From Nostocoides sp. F2B08 (lineage in GTDB: Bacteria > Actinomycetota > Actinomycetes > Actinomycetales > Dermatophilaceae), in contig NZ_WESE01000004.1 in the NCBI RefSeq assembly GCF_009184895.1, forward strand, positions 496,001-560,000: 64,000 nt of DNA, written 5' to 3'. How positions within the stretch are numbered: the first letter of the stretch is position 1; every line of letters begins with the position of its first letter. Positions 16,931-25,084 of the stretch are shown piece after piece. Below the pieces are notes generated by a model, which saw nothing but the letters and a program-made list of their open reading frames with translations, was not told the origin of the DNA and searched no databases. Made by a program: the position numbers and the translations under genes.

Positions 16931-17184
16931 GCCTGCGGGCCCTTCTCGAGATAGCTCACCTCGATGTCGTCGCCTTCCCGGTCGGCGATCTGCGCGAGCA
17001 GCGGCTGCGGATCGTGCGGGGCGACGAGGATGAGCGAGCCGCCCGGGGCGATCGCCGAGAGGGCCCCGAAGATCGTGGCATGGCGGATGGCGTGCGGGAT
17101 GGTTCGGGCGTCGAGCTCAGGCTCGCCATGATCGGCGCCACAGGCGCAGCCGGGTGTCTTCTCCGTCAAGGACAGCTCGGTCAT
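16903..17184 (-). CDS. DUF2249 domain protein
   Basis: 93 residues, cytoplasmic. Starts at ATG 17184 after a GGAAGGATC ribosome site. An N-terminal CACGADHGEPELDAR stretch leads into the DUF2249/SirA-like fold (ATIFGALSAIAPGGSLILVA, then a C-terminal WRLRLARR). Members often accompany hemerythrins and NO-related genes, as here. First gene of the minus-strand arm of the NO cluster, transcribed divergently from the ferredoxin gene. Molecular role unknown. Confidence 0.82.
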   Translation of the reverse strand: MTELSLTEKTPGCACGADHGEPELDARTIPHAIRHATIFGALSAIAPGGSLILVAPHDPQPLLAQIADREGDDIEVSYLEKGPQAWRLRLARR

Positions 17185-17200
17185 GAAGGATCCTTCCAGG

Positions 17201-17290
17201 TGGTGTGCACGGGCCTGGTGTGCACGGGTCTTATTATTTAACATGTTGCTTGTATAAAGTACCAGTGGACCCGAGAGTGAGGAGTGCGTC
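17201..17290. promoter_or_regulatory. Shared divergent regulatory region of the nitrite/NO cluster
   Basis: This unusually AT-rich patch separates the DUF2249 and ferredoxin starts. It holds a 15-bp tandem repeat (TGGTGTGCACGGGCC/TC at 17201-17215 and 17216-17230), a perfect 8-bp palindrome AACATGTT (17240-17247) inside a broader imperfect dyad (TTATT...TATAA), and a TATAAA -10 candidate (about 17253-17258) for the plus strand. It is a plausible binding site for the Fe-S-type HTH regulator encoded two genes away (inference). Confidence 0.5.
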
Positions 17291-17638
17291 ATGACCCACG
17301 TGATCGCCCAGCCGTGCGTCGACGTCAAGGACCTCGCGTGCGTCGACGAGTGCCCGGTCGACTGCATCTACGAGGGGACCCGGGCGCTCTACATCCATCC
17401 CGACGAGTGCGTCGACTGCGGTGCGTGTGAGCCGGTCTGTCCCGTCGAGGCGATCTACTATGAAGACGACCTGCCAGAGCGGTGGAATGGCTACCTCAGC
17501 GACAATGTCGCGTTCTTCGAAGAGAGACTTCCCGGGCAGGGCGAGCCGCTCGGCTCGCTGGGTGGGGCCGCCTCGCTCGGCGTCGTCGCTGCGGACGCCC
17601 CACTCGTGGCGTCCCAACCGGAAGGAGTGGCGCTGTGA
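17291..17638 (+). CDS. fdxA: FdxA-type 7Fe ferredoxin
   Basis: 115 residues. Cys at 9, 17, 21, 25, 40, 43, 46 and 50 fit a seven-iron ferredoxin: CVDECPVDCIYEG for the first cluster region and CVDCGACEPVCP for the second. The tail after residue 60 (WNGYLSDNVAFFEERLPG) is the usual FdxA extension. Likely electron carrier in the cytoplasm for the NO/nitrite or Fe-S repair functions nearby. Preceded by GAGTGAGGAG. Its stop overlaps the GTG of the next gene by 4 bp. Confidence 0.9.
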   Translation: MTHVIAQPCVDVKDLACVDECPVDCIYEGTRALYIHPDECVDCGACEPVCPVEAIYYEDDLPERWNGYLSDNVAFFEERLPGQGEPLGSLGGAASLGVVAADAPLVASQPEGVAL

Positions 17639-18261
17639 CCAGCACCTCGGGCACCCGTGCCAGGGTCCTCGCGGCCGTCCGTAGCGCGCCGGAGCCGGTG
17701 ACCATCGAGGACCTCGCTGCCGATCTCGACATTCACCCGAACACGGTCCGCTTCCACGCCGGCGCGCTCGAGGGCGAGGGCCTGGTCTCGCAGGGACGGC
17801 AGCCGACCGGTGGGAAGGGTCGACCCCGCACTCTCATCTACCCGACCGAGAGAGGTGCACGCAGCGGTAGGCGCAACTACGAGCTGCTGTCCACGGTGCT
17901 CCTCGCACAGCTCGCAGCAGCCTCCGAGCGGCCCGCTGACGTGGCCCGCGCTGCCGGGAAGTCCTGGGGCACATCCCTGGCCGCTCGGCCCAACCACGAT
18001 GGACGAAGCGCGGCCCAGGTCCTCGACGACTTCCTCGCCGACATGAGCTTCGAGCCCGACCGGGAGACGCGTCAGAAGCCCGGCCAGATCCTCCTTCGGA
18101 ACTGCCCGTTCCGCGAACTCGTCGATACCCATCAGGAGCTCGTCTGCAGCCTGCATTCCGGGCTGCTCGAGGGCCTCGTCAGCGATCGACCCGAGACCGT
18201 CGAACTCATCCCCTTCCACTCCACTACCTCATGTTTGGTGCGTCTATGCCCGTCAATGTAA
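17635..18261 (+). CDS. HTH transcriptional regulator with probable Fe-S cluster (SufR-like)
   Basis: 208 residues from GTG 17635, coupled to the ferredoxin stop. The N-terminal winged HTH (IEDLAADLDIHPNTVRFHAG) is ArsR/MarR-like. The C-terminal half has the Cys pattern of the SufR-type family: C157 in RNCPF, C171 in ELVCSLH, and C200/C205 at the end, spaced 14 and 29 residues. Such regulators bind a [4Fe-4S] cluster that NO or oxidants destroy, so it is a good candidate sensor for this cluster (inference). Overlaps the RIC gene start. Confidence 0.78.
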   Translation: MTSTSGTRARVLAAVRSAPEPVTIEDLAADLDIHPNTVRFHAGALEGEGLVSQGRQPTGGKGRPRTLIYPTERGARSGRRNYELLSTVLLAQLAAASERPADVARAAGKSWGTSLAARPNHDGRSAAQVLDDFLADMSFEPDRETRQKPGQILLRNCPFRELVDTHQELVCSLHSGLLEGLVSDRPETVELIPFHSTTSCLVRLCPSM

Positions 18262-18953
18262 GCGCGACCCTCGGCGACCTTGTCGCAGCCGACCCCCGAC
18301 GCAGCCGCGTCCTGGAGAGATGGGGAATCGACTACTGCTGCAACGGGCACCGCACGCTCGCAGCGGCCAGCGAGGAGGCTGGGATAGCCCTCGATGAGAT
18401 CGCCGGCGCGCTCGATATACCCGACCCGCCACCGGCCCCGCAGTGGCAGCACCTCGAGATCTCCGCTCTCGCCCATGACATCGTCGACACCCACCACGCC
18501 TACCTGTGGGAGGAGATGCCGCGGATGCTCGCGCTCGTCGCCAAGGTCGAGGGCGTGCACGGCGACCGACGCCCGGAGCTCGCCGAGGTGCACCGCGCAT
18601 ACCGCCAGTCCGTCGCGGAGATCGAGCCGCACCTGACCAAGGAGGAGCGGGTCGTGTTCCCGGCGATCAGCCGGCTCGAGAAGTCCCAGACGCCCGTGCA
18701 GTTCCGCTTCGGCTCGCTGGCCGACCAACTGCGGGAGCTGCTCAACGAGCACGACGTCGTGGGCGAGCTGTTCACGGAGATCCGGAGCCTCACGGACGGG
18801 TATGCGGTGCCCGCGGACGCGTGCAACTCCTATCGGGCGATGCTCACCGGTCTGGAGGAGATGGAGCTGGACCTGCACGAGCACATCCACAAGGAGAACA
18901 ACATCCTCTTCCCCCGGGTCATCGAGCTCGAGCAGCGGCTCGCCGGGCGCTGA
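18246..18953 (+). CDS. ric: Iron-sulfur cluster repair di-iron protein (RIC/YtfE/ScdA)
   Basis: 235 residues from ATG 18246 (an in-frame ATG lies at 18231). The N-terminal ScdA_N domain carries the diagnostic GIDYCCNGHRTL. It is followed by a hemerythrin-like four-helix domain with the metal ligands in DTHHAYLWEEMP, LTKEERVVFP, LLNEHDVVGE and LHEHIHKENNILFP. RIC proteins repair Fe-S clusters damaged by NO or peroxide, in the cytoplasm. The start overlaps the regulator gene by 16 bp. The 5-bp gap to the hemerythrin gene implies one transcript. Confidence 0.92.
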   Translation: MPVNVSATLGDLVAADPRRSRVLERWGIDYCCNGHRTLAAASEEAGIALDEIAGALDIPDPPPAPQWQHLEISALAHDIVDTHHAYLWEEMPRMLALVAKVEGVHGDRRPELAEVHRAYRQSVAEIEPHLTKEERVVFPAISRLEKSQTPVQFRFGSLADQLRELLNEHDVVGELFTEIRSLTDGYAVPADACNSYRAMLTGLEEMELDLHEHIHKENNILFPRVIELEQRLAGR

Positions 18954-18958
18954 GTCAG

Positions 18959-19441
18959 ATGTGCAGTTACTGCGGATGCCGAGACATCGGCCCGATCGGT
19001 GACCTGACTCGCGAGCACGAGTTCATCCTCAACACGATGGGGGAGGTGCGTCGAGCGGTCGGCCGGGACGACCTCGACGCCGCGGCAGACCACCTCACCA
19101 CGCTCATGCCGGTCCTCATCCTGCATGACACCGTGGAGGAGCTCGCGATCTATCCCTCGATGAAGAACGTGCCGATGCTGGCCGAGAAGGTGGCCATCCT
19201 CTTCGACGAGCACGACGAGGCGGACCAGGTCCTGGACACAGCGATAGACACGCTGACAGAGAGCGGGCCGACGGCAGTCGCCTGGGCGGAGGTGCTGCGC
19301 GTCTTCGCCATGCTGTGGGAGCACATCGACCGCGAGGAGAACGGCCTGTTCCCCGCCGCGGCGATCGCCTTCGAGACCGAGGACTGGGAGAGAGCCGAGC
19401 AGGTCCGGGCGCGCGCCGAGGCCCAGCGAACCATGGTGTGA
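18959..19441 (+). CDS. Hemerythrin domain protein with N-terminal CxxCxC
   Basis: 160 residues. An N-terminal MCSYCGCRDIGPIGDLTREHE is followed by a hemerythrin HHE fold with His/Glu ligands in LTREHEFIL, LILHDTVEELAIYP, FDEHDEADQ and WEHIDREENGLFP. Likely binds a di-iron site that senses or binds O2 or NO. Last gene of the plus-strand arm; it begins 5 bp after the RIC stop. No clear terminator follows: bases 19442-19671 show neither a gene nor a strong hairpin. Confidence 0.88.
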   Translation: MCSYCGCRDIGPIGDLTREHEFILNTMGEVRRAVGRDDLDAAADHLTTLMPVLILHDTVEELAIYPSMKNVPMLAEKVAILFDEHDEADQVLDTAIDTLTESGPTAVAWAEVLRVFAMLWEHIDREENGLFPAAAIAFETEDWERAEQVRARAEAQRTMV

Positions 19442-19671
19442 CGGCTCTCAGCCAGAGGAGTCATCGAGGCCCGCGAGGCCGGCTGCCCGGCACCGCCGAC
19501 ACGTGCCGCACGCCGGCGCGCTATCCAGCGGCAGCATCGCGAGCACGTTCGCCGCGCCCCTCTGGTGACGCCGAGCCGTTCATCATGACCCGCGGGGTGG
19601 GGAGGGCGCCGGCCTCGGCCTGGACATCTGGCGGCGGATCGTCGTCGAACGCCCACTGCCCTCTTCAACGA

Positions 19672-19762
19672 TCAACGGTATGCGTCTCGCCGGTGGACGA
19701 TGGCGATCACCTCCACGAGGATGCGGCCATCGTCGATGCGGTAGACGATCCGGAACTTGGTG
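19672..19762 (-). pseudogene. C-terminal fragment of a ParE/RelE-type toxin gene
   Basis: The minus strand encodes TKFRIVYRIDDGRILVEVIA, then VHRRDAYR and a stop, matching the last ~28 residues of the intact toxin at 27737-28000. No upstream part and no antitoxin are present. It is the second toxin relic in the window and marks the right edge of the NO cluster. Confidence 0.75.
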
Positions 19763-19786
19763 GGCCGACAACGGCTGCGCCGGCGA

Positions 19787-20997
19787 GATGCACCTCGCGT
19801 TGGACGACGAGGAGGTATGCGCGCCCACCCCCTCCCGTCGGCTCACCCCCCACGACAGCGAGCACGAGGGGTACATGGGCAACTACGGCAACACCGTCGA
19901 CCGGTGGTACCGCCGGGCCGCCCTGCTGGTCTGGCCACCCGATGCCGGCTTCGGGATGCGCGCCGAGGCCCGCCCGGCATGGGTGCTGCGCCAGGTCGCC
20001 GCCTCCCTCGCCGCCGGAGAGCTCGACCAGGCCAGGGAGGACGCCCGGACCTCGTCGACCGGTGGGGATCGCCCGGGGAGGAGCTGCTGACATTGGCGAT
20101 CGACGTCGCCCGAGGAGTGGATGACGCGGAGCTGGCGCGCGAGCTGCTCGCGCCCTTCGACATCCAGATGGTCACGGTGGACCACGCCGCGCCGCTGGCG
20201 TCGCTCTCAGGGGTATACCCGAAACCGTGGTGGACCGCGCTGGCTCGGCGATGGGACCGGACGGCTCCGGTTCGTTTCCATGTTGACCCCGATGGGAGTC
20301 GGCCGATGGACCGGTGGACCTGGGTCGAGACGGTGCTGCCGGGGCTCTGCGAGCGCTTGCGGTCCGCTGGGGCACCCGAGGTGACCGCGTGGCTTGCGAG
20401 ATGGATGGGCGAGTGGGTCTCGGGAGAAGCGGAGGCGCTCGTCGACGTCGCACACCCGACGCGCCGTGCCGACGGGCTCGAGCGGCTGGGCCCGGCGCTC
20501 GCCGCCGTCCTCTCCGTCTCCGAGGGCGAGGCGGCCGGTGAACTGGCCACGCGAATACCGGAGCTCGGCGGTCGGGCCCTGCCGCTCGTGCTCGTGGCCC
20601 TGCGCTCGGCCGAGACTGCGGGTGGCTCGACGCCGGCCCTGGAGACGCTCACCGTCTATGCCCGCGAGCGGCTGCAGGCGCATCTCGCGCAGCCACGACG
20701 GGCGCCCGACGACTGGTCGATCGGATGGGACAGCCCCGGGGCGACGACGAGGACCGGCTCGCGCAGTTCCTCGGCTCGTCGACCGAGCGCACCCTCGCCT
20801 GGCCACTGGCCGCACCCCGGCGACGCACCATCCACAGCCACATCGACCGCGCCGGCCTGCCCGTCACACACCGGACCATCCGCTCCGGGAGGCCCTTCAC
20901 GCTGCTTCTCGAGAAGACGGATGCGCTGTTCGCGCTGGAGGAGGCCGCGCGGCACCGGGCACAGGAAGACCTCCTCTGGCTGTCGAGACCGACGTAG
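19787..20997 (+). pseudogene. Frameshifted 2OG-Fe(II) oxygenase-like gene remnant
   Basis: Three plus frames in series carry one protein. The first (19787 to about 20050) contains EGYMGNYGNTVDRWYRRAAL, typical of a group of actinobacterial 2OG-Fe(II) oxygenase-like proteins. The second (about 20050-20740: DLVDRWGSPGEELLTLAIDV to ARERLQAHLAQP) is a helical middle. The third (about 20740-20997: DEDRLAQFLGSSTERTLAWP to LLWLSRPT) is the usual C-terminus. Two frameshifts (near 20050 and 20740) and loss of the N-terminus make it a pseudogene; the exact family is uncertain. Confidence 0.65.
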
Positions 20998-21144
20998 CCC
21001 ACCCGGGGCGCAAACCAACCGGGCCGACGGCGGCATCGGTGAGGTGAGCACCGCATACCTCGGATGTGCCGGTGCCCGGCCGACCCCGTCCCGCGGCGGA
21101 CGCCAACCCTCGCGGAGCATGCCGGTCTGACGCACACTGGAGTG

Positions 21145-22845
21145 ATGCCCCAGGACGCGGACGTCAGGCGCGACGGGAGGGACGCCCTCGAGCGAGGTCG
21201 TGCCGCGGTCGAGCAGCGCGCCTGGGACCGCGGCTGCGACGCGCTGACGGCTGCCGACGACGCTGGCCTCCTCGCCGAGCCGGAGGATGTGGAGGGACTG
21301 GCGCTGTGCGCCCAGCTCACCGGTCGCCCGGATCTCGCCGAGGCCGCATGGGCGCGGGCGCACGAGGGCTTCGTCGACCGTGGTGAGGTGCGCGCGGCGG
21401 TCCGGTGCGCGTTCTGGCTGGGCCTGGTCCTCATCGTCGGCCGCGGCATCGAGACCCGGGGCGGTGCGTGGGTCGCGCGGGCCCGGCGGCTCCTCGACGA
21501 GGACGGGCCACGGGACTGCCCGGAGTGGGGATACCTGCTCCTCCCCGACGCGCTGCGCACCCTCGACGGCGACGAGCCCGACCTTGCCTACGTCGCCTTC
21601 GGCGAGGCCATGGCGATCGGACAGCGCTGGGCGGACGACGACCTGATGACCCTGGGCCGCCTCGGGCAGGGCCAGGCCTCGCTGCGCCTCGGCGAGCCGG
21701 CGCGGGGTCTGGCGCTGCTGGACGAGGCCATGCTGTCCGTCGAGACTGGCCGGGTCTCCCCACTGGCGTCGGGCATCGTCTACTGCGCGGTGCTCATCGC
21801 GTGCCAGCAGCTCTTCGACCTGCGGCGCGCGCGGGAGTGGACCGAGACCTTCAGCGACTGGTGCGACGCCCAGCCCGGCCTCGTCCCCTTCCGCGGACAG
21901 TGCCTCGTGCACCGCTCGCAGGTTGCGCAGCTCAGAGGTGACTGGCGCGAGGCGACCGCAGAGGCCGACCGCGCCTGCCGGTGGTTGTCGGACCCGCCGG
22001 ACCCCGCGCTGGGGATGGCGCACTACCAGCGGGCCGAGCTGCACAGGATCCATGGGGAGTATGCGGCAGCCGCGGCCTCCTATGGCGCCGCCACTGACTG
22101 TGGTCACGACCCGCACCCCGGGCTGGCGCTCGTGTGGCTGGCCCAGGGGCGCACCGAGGCGGCGGTCGCCGCGATGCGCCGGGCCCTCGACCAGACGTCC
22201 TCGACCCTCCCGGAGGTGCGTGACGAGCTGAGCCGACCCCGCTCGCGGGCCGAGTCGCTGGCCGCGTCCGTGACCATCATGGTGAGCGCGGGCGAGGACG
22301 AGGCTGCCGATCGGGCCTGCTCCGAGTTGGGCAGCATCGCCGACGCCGTGGGGACCGACGTGCTCCGGGCGATGGCGAGCCACGCGCGGGGGCAGGTGCT
22401 CCTCGCTCGTGGACGCCCGGGAGACGCGTTGGAGCACCTCGCGTCCGCGCGCCGGCGGTGGCTGGGACTGCGGGCGCCCTACGAGACGGCGTGCACGCGC
22501 GTTCTCGTCAGCCGGGCCTTGCGCGAGCTCGGCGACACGGAGACGGCGGAGGTCGAGCTCGCCGCGGCCGACCGCGCGTTCGCCGAGGCCGGGGTGGAGC
22601 CCGACCGGGGGGTCCGCGCGAGCACGACCGCCTCGCCGTCCCCGGGTGACGCCCACGGCCTCAGTGCGCGCGAGGTCGAGGTGCTCCGGCTCGTCGCCAC
22701 GGGCCGCACCAACCGGGAGATCGCGGGCCGACTCGTCATCAGCGACAAGACGGTAGCCCGCCACCTGCACAACATCCTCACCAAGCTGGACCTGCCCAAC
22801 CGCTCCGCCGCCACCGCGTATGCATATGAGCACCGCATCCTCTGA
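21145..22845 (+). CDS. LuxR family regulator with TPR-like sensor region
   Basis: 566 residues from ATG 21145 (CACACT -10-like hexamer 6 nt upstream; GGAG also present). The first ~480 residues are TPR-like helical repeats with no nucleotide-binding motif. The C-terminus is a NarL/LuxR HTH (LSAREVEVLRLVATGRTNRE, KTVARHLHNILTKLDLPNRS). Cytoplasmic DNA-binding activator. Such TPR-LuxR genes are often found beside FAD-dependent oxidoreductases, as here with the gene starting 168 bp downstream, which is the likely target. Confidence 0.85.
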   Translation: MPQDADVRRDGRDALERGRAAVEQRAWDRGCDALTAADDAGLLAEPEDVEGLALCAQLTGRPDLAEAAWARAHEGFVDRGEVRAAVRCAFWLGLVLIVGRGIETRGGAWVARARRLLDEDGPRDCPEWGYLLLPDALRTLDGDEPDLAYVAFGEAMAIGQRWADDDLMTLGRLGQGQASLRLGEPARGLALLDEAMLSVETGRVSPLASGIVYCAVLIACQQLFDLRRAREWTETFSDWCDAQPGLVPFRGQCLVHRSQVAQLRGDWREATAEADRACRWLSDPPDPALGMAHYQRAELHRIHGEYAAAAASYGAATDCGHDPHPGLALVWLAQGRTEAAVAAMRRALDQTSSTLPEVRDELSRPRSRAESLAASVTIMVSAGEDEAADRACSELGSIADAVGTDVLRAMASHARGQVLLARGRPGDALEHLASARRRWLGLRAPYETACTRVLVSRALRELGDTETAEVELAAADRAFAEAGVEPDRGVRASTTASPSPGDAHGLSAREVEVLRLVATGRTNREIAGRLVISDKTVARHLHNILTKLDLPNRSAATAYAYEHRIL

Positions 22846-23012
22846 CGGCAGGAGTCGCTGAGGGCGCCTGGCGGCGATACACCGATCGGTGCGCTGTCCC
22901 CTGGCAAAGATGCATCGAATGACCGACGCGGGGATCCCGGCTCGCTCGTAGCGTCGAAGGATCCGACGGGACAGACGACCGCTCATCCCTCATCACCTCA
23001 GGTAGGTGCGCC

Positions 23013-24367
23013 ATGGAACAGAACCGTCAGCACGCCGTCGTCCTCGGAGCCGGCTGGGCCGGACTCCTCCACGCCATCCCGCTGGCTCGACGCTTCGACC
23101 GGGTCACGCTCGTCGAGCGTGACGTCCTGCCGCGCGGGCCTGAGCCGCATCGCGGGGTGCCGCAGGGCGATCACATCCACCTGCTCGTCCCCGGGGGCCT
23201 GGCCCGGCTCGAGCAGCTGCTGCCGGGGGTGACCGACGAGATGACCACCGCCGGCGCGCACCTCATCGACTCCTCGTTGTGGCGACTGCACATGGGCGGC
23301 GGGCCGGTGGACCTCACCGACGCCGACGTCCGGATCACCGGTGCGACCCGTCCGCTGCTGGAGAGCGTCGTCCGCGAGCGCGTCCTGGAGATGGACGGGG
23401 TGGATCTCCTCGAGGGCTGGGGCGCACAGGAGCTGACGACGACCCCGGACCGGGACCGCGTGACGGGCGTGCGCCTGCAGTCGCAGCACGACCCGCAGCA
23501 GGAGCAGACACTGGCGGCCGATCTCGTCGTCGACACCACCGGCAAGGGCTCGCGCTCCCCTCGGTGGCTGGCGGACCTCGGCTACGGACGCATCGAGGAG
23601 GTGCGCGTCGCGGTCGACATCCACTACGCGACCCGGCTGTTCCGACGCGACCCGGCCGATCTCGACGGGTGCCAGAACGTGCTCGTCGACATCCCACCGG
23701 ACGGCACCCGGGGTGGGGTGGCACTGGCGGTCGAGGACGACCGGTGGCTCGTGACGCTCATTGGGATGCTCGGTGAGCGGCCACCCGCCGACCTCGACGG
23801 CTTCGTCGAGTATGCGCGCAGCCTCCCCTTCGCGGACCTGCACGACATCGTCCGCGACGCCGAGCCCGTGAGCGAGCCCCGACAGCGCGCGTTCCCGGCG
23901 GCGTCCTGGCGACGGTTCGACCGGCTGGCCCGCCTACCCGCGAGATATCTCGTCAGCGGGGACGCGGTCTGCTCCTTCGACCCGCGCTTCGGCCAGGGCA
24001 TGACCGTCGCGATCATCGAAGCCGTCGAGACCGGTCGCGTCCTCGACGACGGCGGCCTCGACGACGCCGGCCCACGGCTGCTCGCCGCTGCAGGATGGGC
24101 CGTCCATGACGCCTGGGACCTGGCGACGGGCTCCGCACTCGCCAACCCGCGGGTCGACGGGCCCGGCCGCTGTCCTGGCGGGTCACCAACGCCTACCTGC
24201 AGCGGCTGCTCCCGGTGGCCCACCGCGACCCGGTCGTCGGTGCGGCCTTCGTCCGCGTCATCGGGATGCTCGCCCGCCCGTCCGAGCTCATGCACCCCCG
24301 CATCGTCACGCGCGTCCTGGCCGGCTCGCACCGCCCCGCCCGGACCGCGGCGCCGTCGCAGACATGA
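23013..24367 (+). pseudogene. FAD-dependent oxidoreductase with apparent frameshift
   Basis: Begins ATG 23013. The N-terminal Rossmann motif VVLGAGWAGLLHAIPLA and VTLVERD and the second FAD motif SGDAVCSFDPRFGQGMTVAI (residue about 320) mark a flavin monooxygenase-like enzyme of the geranylgeranyl-reductase/halogenase superfamily. Near 24150-24170 the coding frame shifts: the expected continuation PLSWRVTNAYLQRLLPVAHR and on to ARTAAPSQT, stop at 24367, is in another frame. The unshifted frame runs on as low-complexity residues into neighbouring DNA. Either an inactivated gene or a one-base sequencing error. Confidence 0.75.
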
Positions 24368-24399
24368 CCTGGCCTCGAGGCGTCCTCTCTCCCGGAGGT

Positions 24400-24729
24400 T
24401 CAGTCCGTGCAGTCCACTGCGATGGCGAGAGCAGCGCAGATCTGCCGCACCCGACCCTCCGCAACCCGTCCCAGCCGCTCGACGAGGATCGCGATCGAGA
24501 CACTCTCGACCGAGTCCAGGTTGACCGCCGACCGACGTGGCACCGGGTCCTCACCGGGCTCGAGGACGACCTCGCTCGGCAGGCCCCGGATGGTTGTCGT
24601 GCACGGCGCGATCAGGGCGCGGCGGTGGCGTGGGATGACGGCGTCCCGCGAGAGGACGACCACAGGTCTGCGGCCGATCTCGGCCACCTCGCACCACCAC
24701 ACCTCACCCCGGGCGGGGAGGTCCGTCAA
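24400..24729 (-). CDS. mazF: MazF/PemK-type toxin (type II TA)
   Basis: 109 residues, a typical MazF length. The N-terminal [19 protein letters not shown] and the central [20 protein letters not shown] plus [10 protein letters not shown] show the CcdB/PemK-like fold of an mRNA endoribonuclease toxin. Start ATG 24729 overlaps the antitoxin stop by 4 bp. A 5'-truncated, nearly identical copy lies at 11104-11385. Confidence 0.88.
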   Translation of the reverse strand: MTDLPARGEVWWCEVAEIGRRPVVVLSRDAVIPRHRRALIAPCTTTIRGLPSEVVLEPGEDPVPRRSAVNLDSVESVSIAILVERLGRVAEGRVRQICAALAIAVDCTD

Positions 24730-24959
24730 GAGGCCGCAGCTGCGCGCCGGAACGAGGCCAGGTCACCCCATTCGTCCGGTTCGTCGAGTGGGTGCGCGTC
24801 ATAGGCCGCGTAGCCGGCGTCCACCTCGGCTGCACGATGGCGGGCGAGCAGTGCGGCAAGGGCTTCGTCGACCATGGCCGAGTCGGGCTTGCCCGAAGCT
24901 TTCCGGGCGCTGGCCAGGAGGTCTCCGTCGACCGTCGTGCTCAACCGTATGCGCGTCAT
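24726..24959 (-). CDS. Antitoxin partner of the MazF-type toxin
   Basis: 77 residues from ATG 24959 (CATGAT hexamer 6 nt upstream, possibly a leaderless -10). The N-terminal [20 protein letters not shown] looks like a ribbon-helix-helix DNA-binding segment. The C-terminal half ([20 protein letters not shown]) is acidic and aromatic as expected for the toxin-neutralising tail. Coupled to the toxin. Probably autorepresses the operon. Confidence 0.8.
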   Translation of the reverse strand: MTRIRLSTTVDGDLLASARKASGKPDSAMVDEALAALLARHRAAEVDAGYAAYDAHPLDEPDEWGDLASFRRAAAAS

Positions 24960-25071
24960 GCCACGATCATGCCACGGCTCGGAGGTGCGCCCCCGAACCG
25001 ACATCGCGGGCGAGAGCCCGGATGAGCACCTCAGACCCCAGACGTGCCGCTGCGTGGATCGGGGCCGGGCG

Positions 25072-25077
25072 TACATT
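25072..25077 (+). promoter_or_regulatory. -10 element of a leaderless promoter (TACATT)
   Basis: TANNNT hexamer ending 7 nt before ATG 25085 of the ABC ATPase gene, with no ribosome site between. Confidence 0.45.
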
Positions 25078-25084
25078 GACGGGC

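Noticed and set aside
20656-22986. A 776-codon open frame antisense to the LuxR regulator gene
   Set aside because: It is a by-product of GC-rich codon use: residue content is Arg/Gly/Pro-rich without any domain, while the plus strand carries a clear regulator and flavoprotein.
24407-25084. Long N-terminal extension of the ABC ATPase through the toxin-antitoxin region
   Set aside because: The open frame runs antisense through mazF and its antitoxin. The ATPase starts at ATG 25085 with a leaderless -10.
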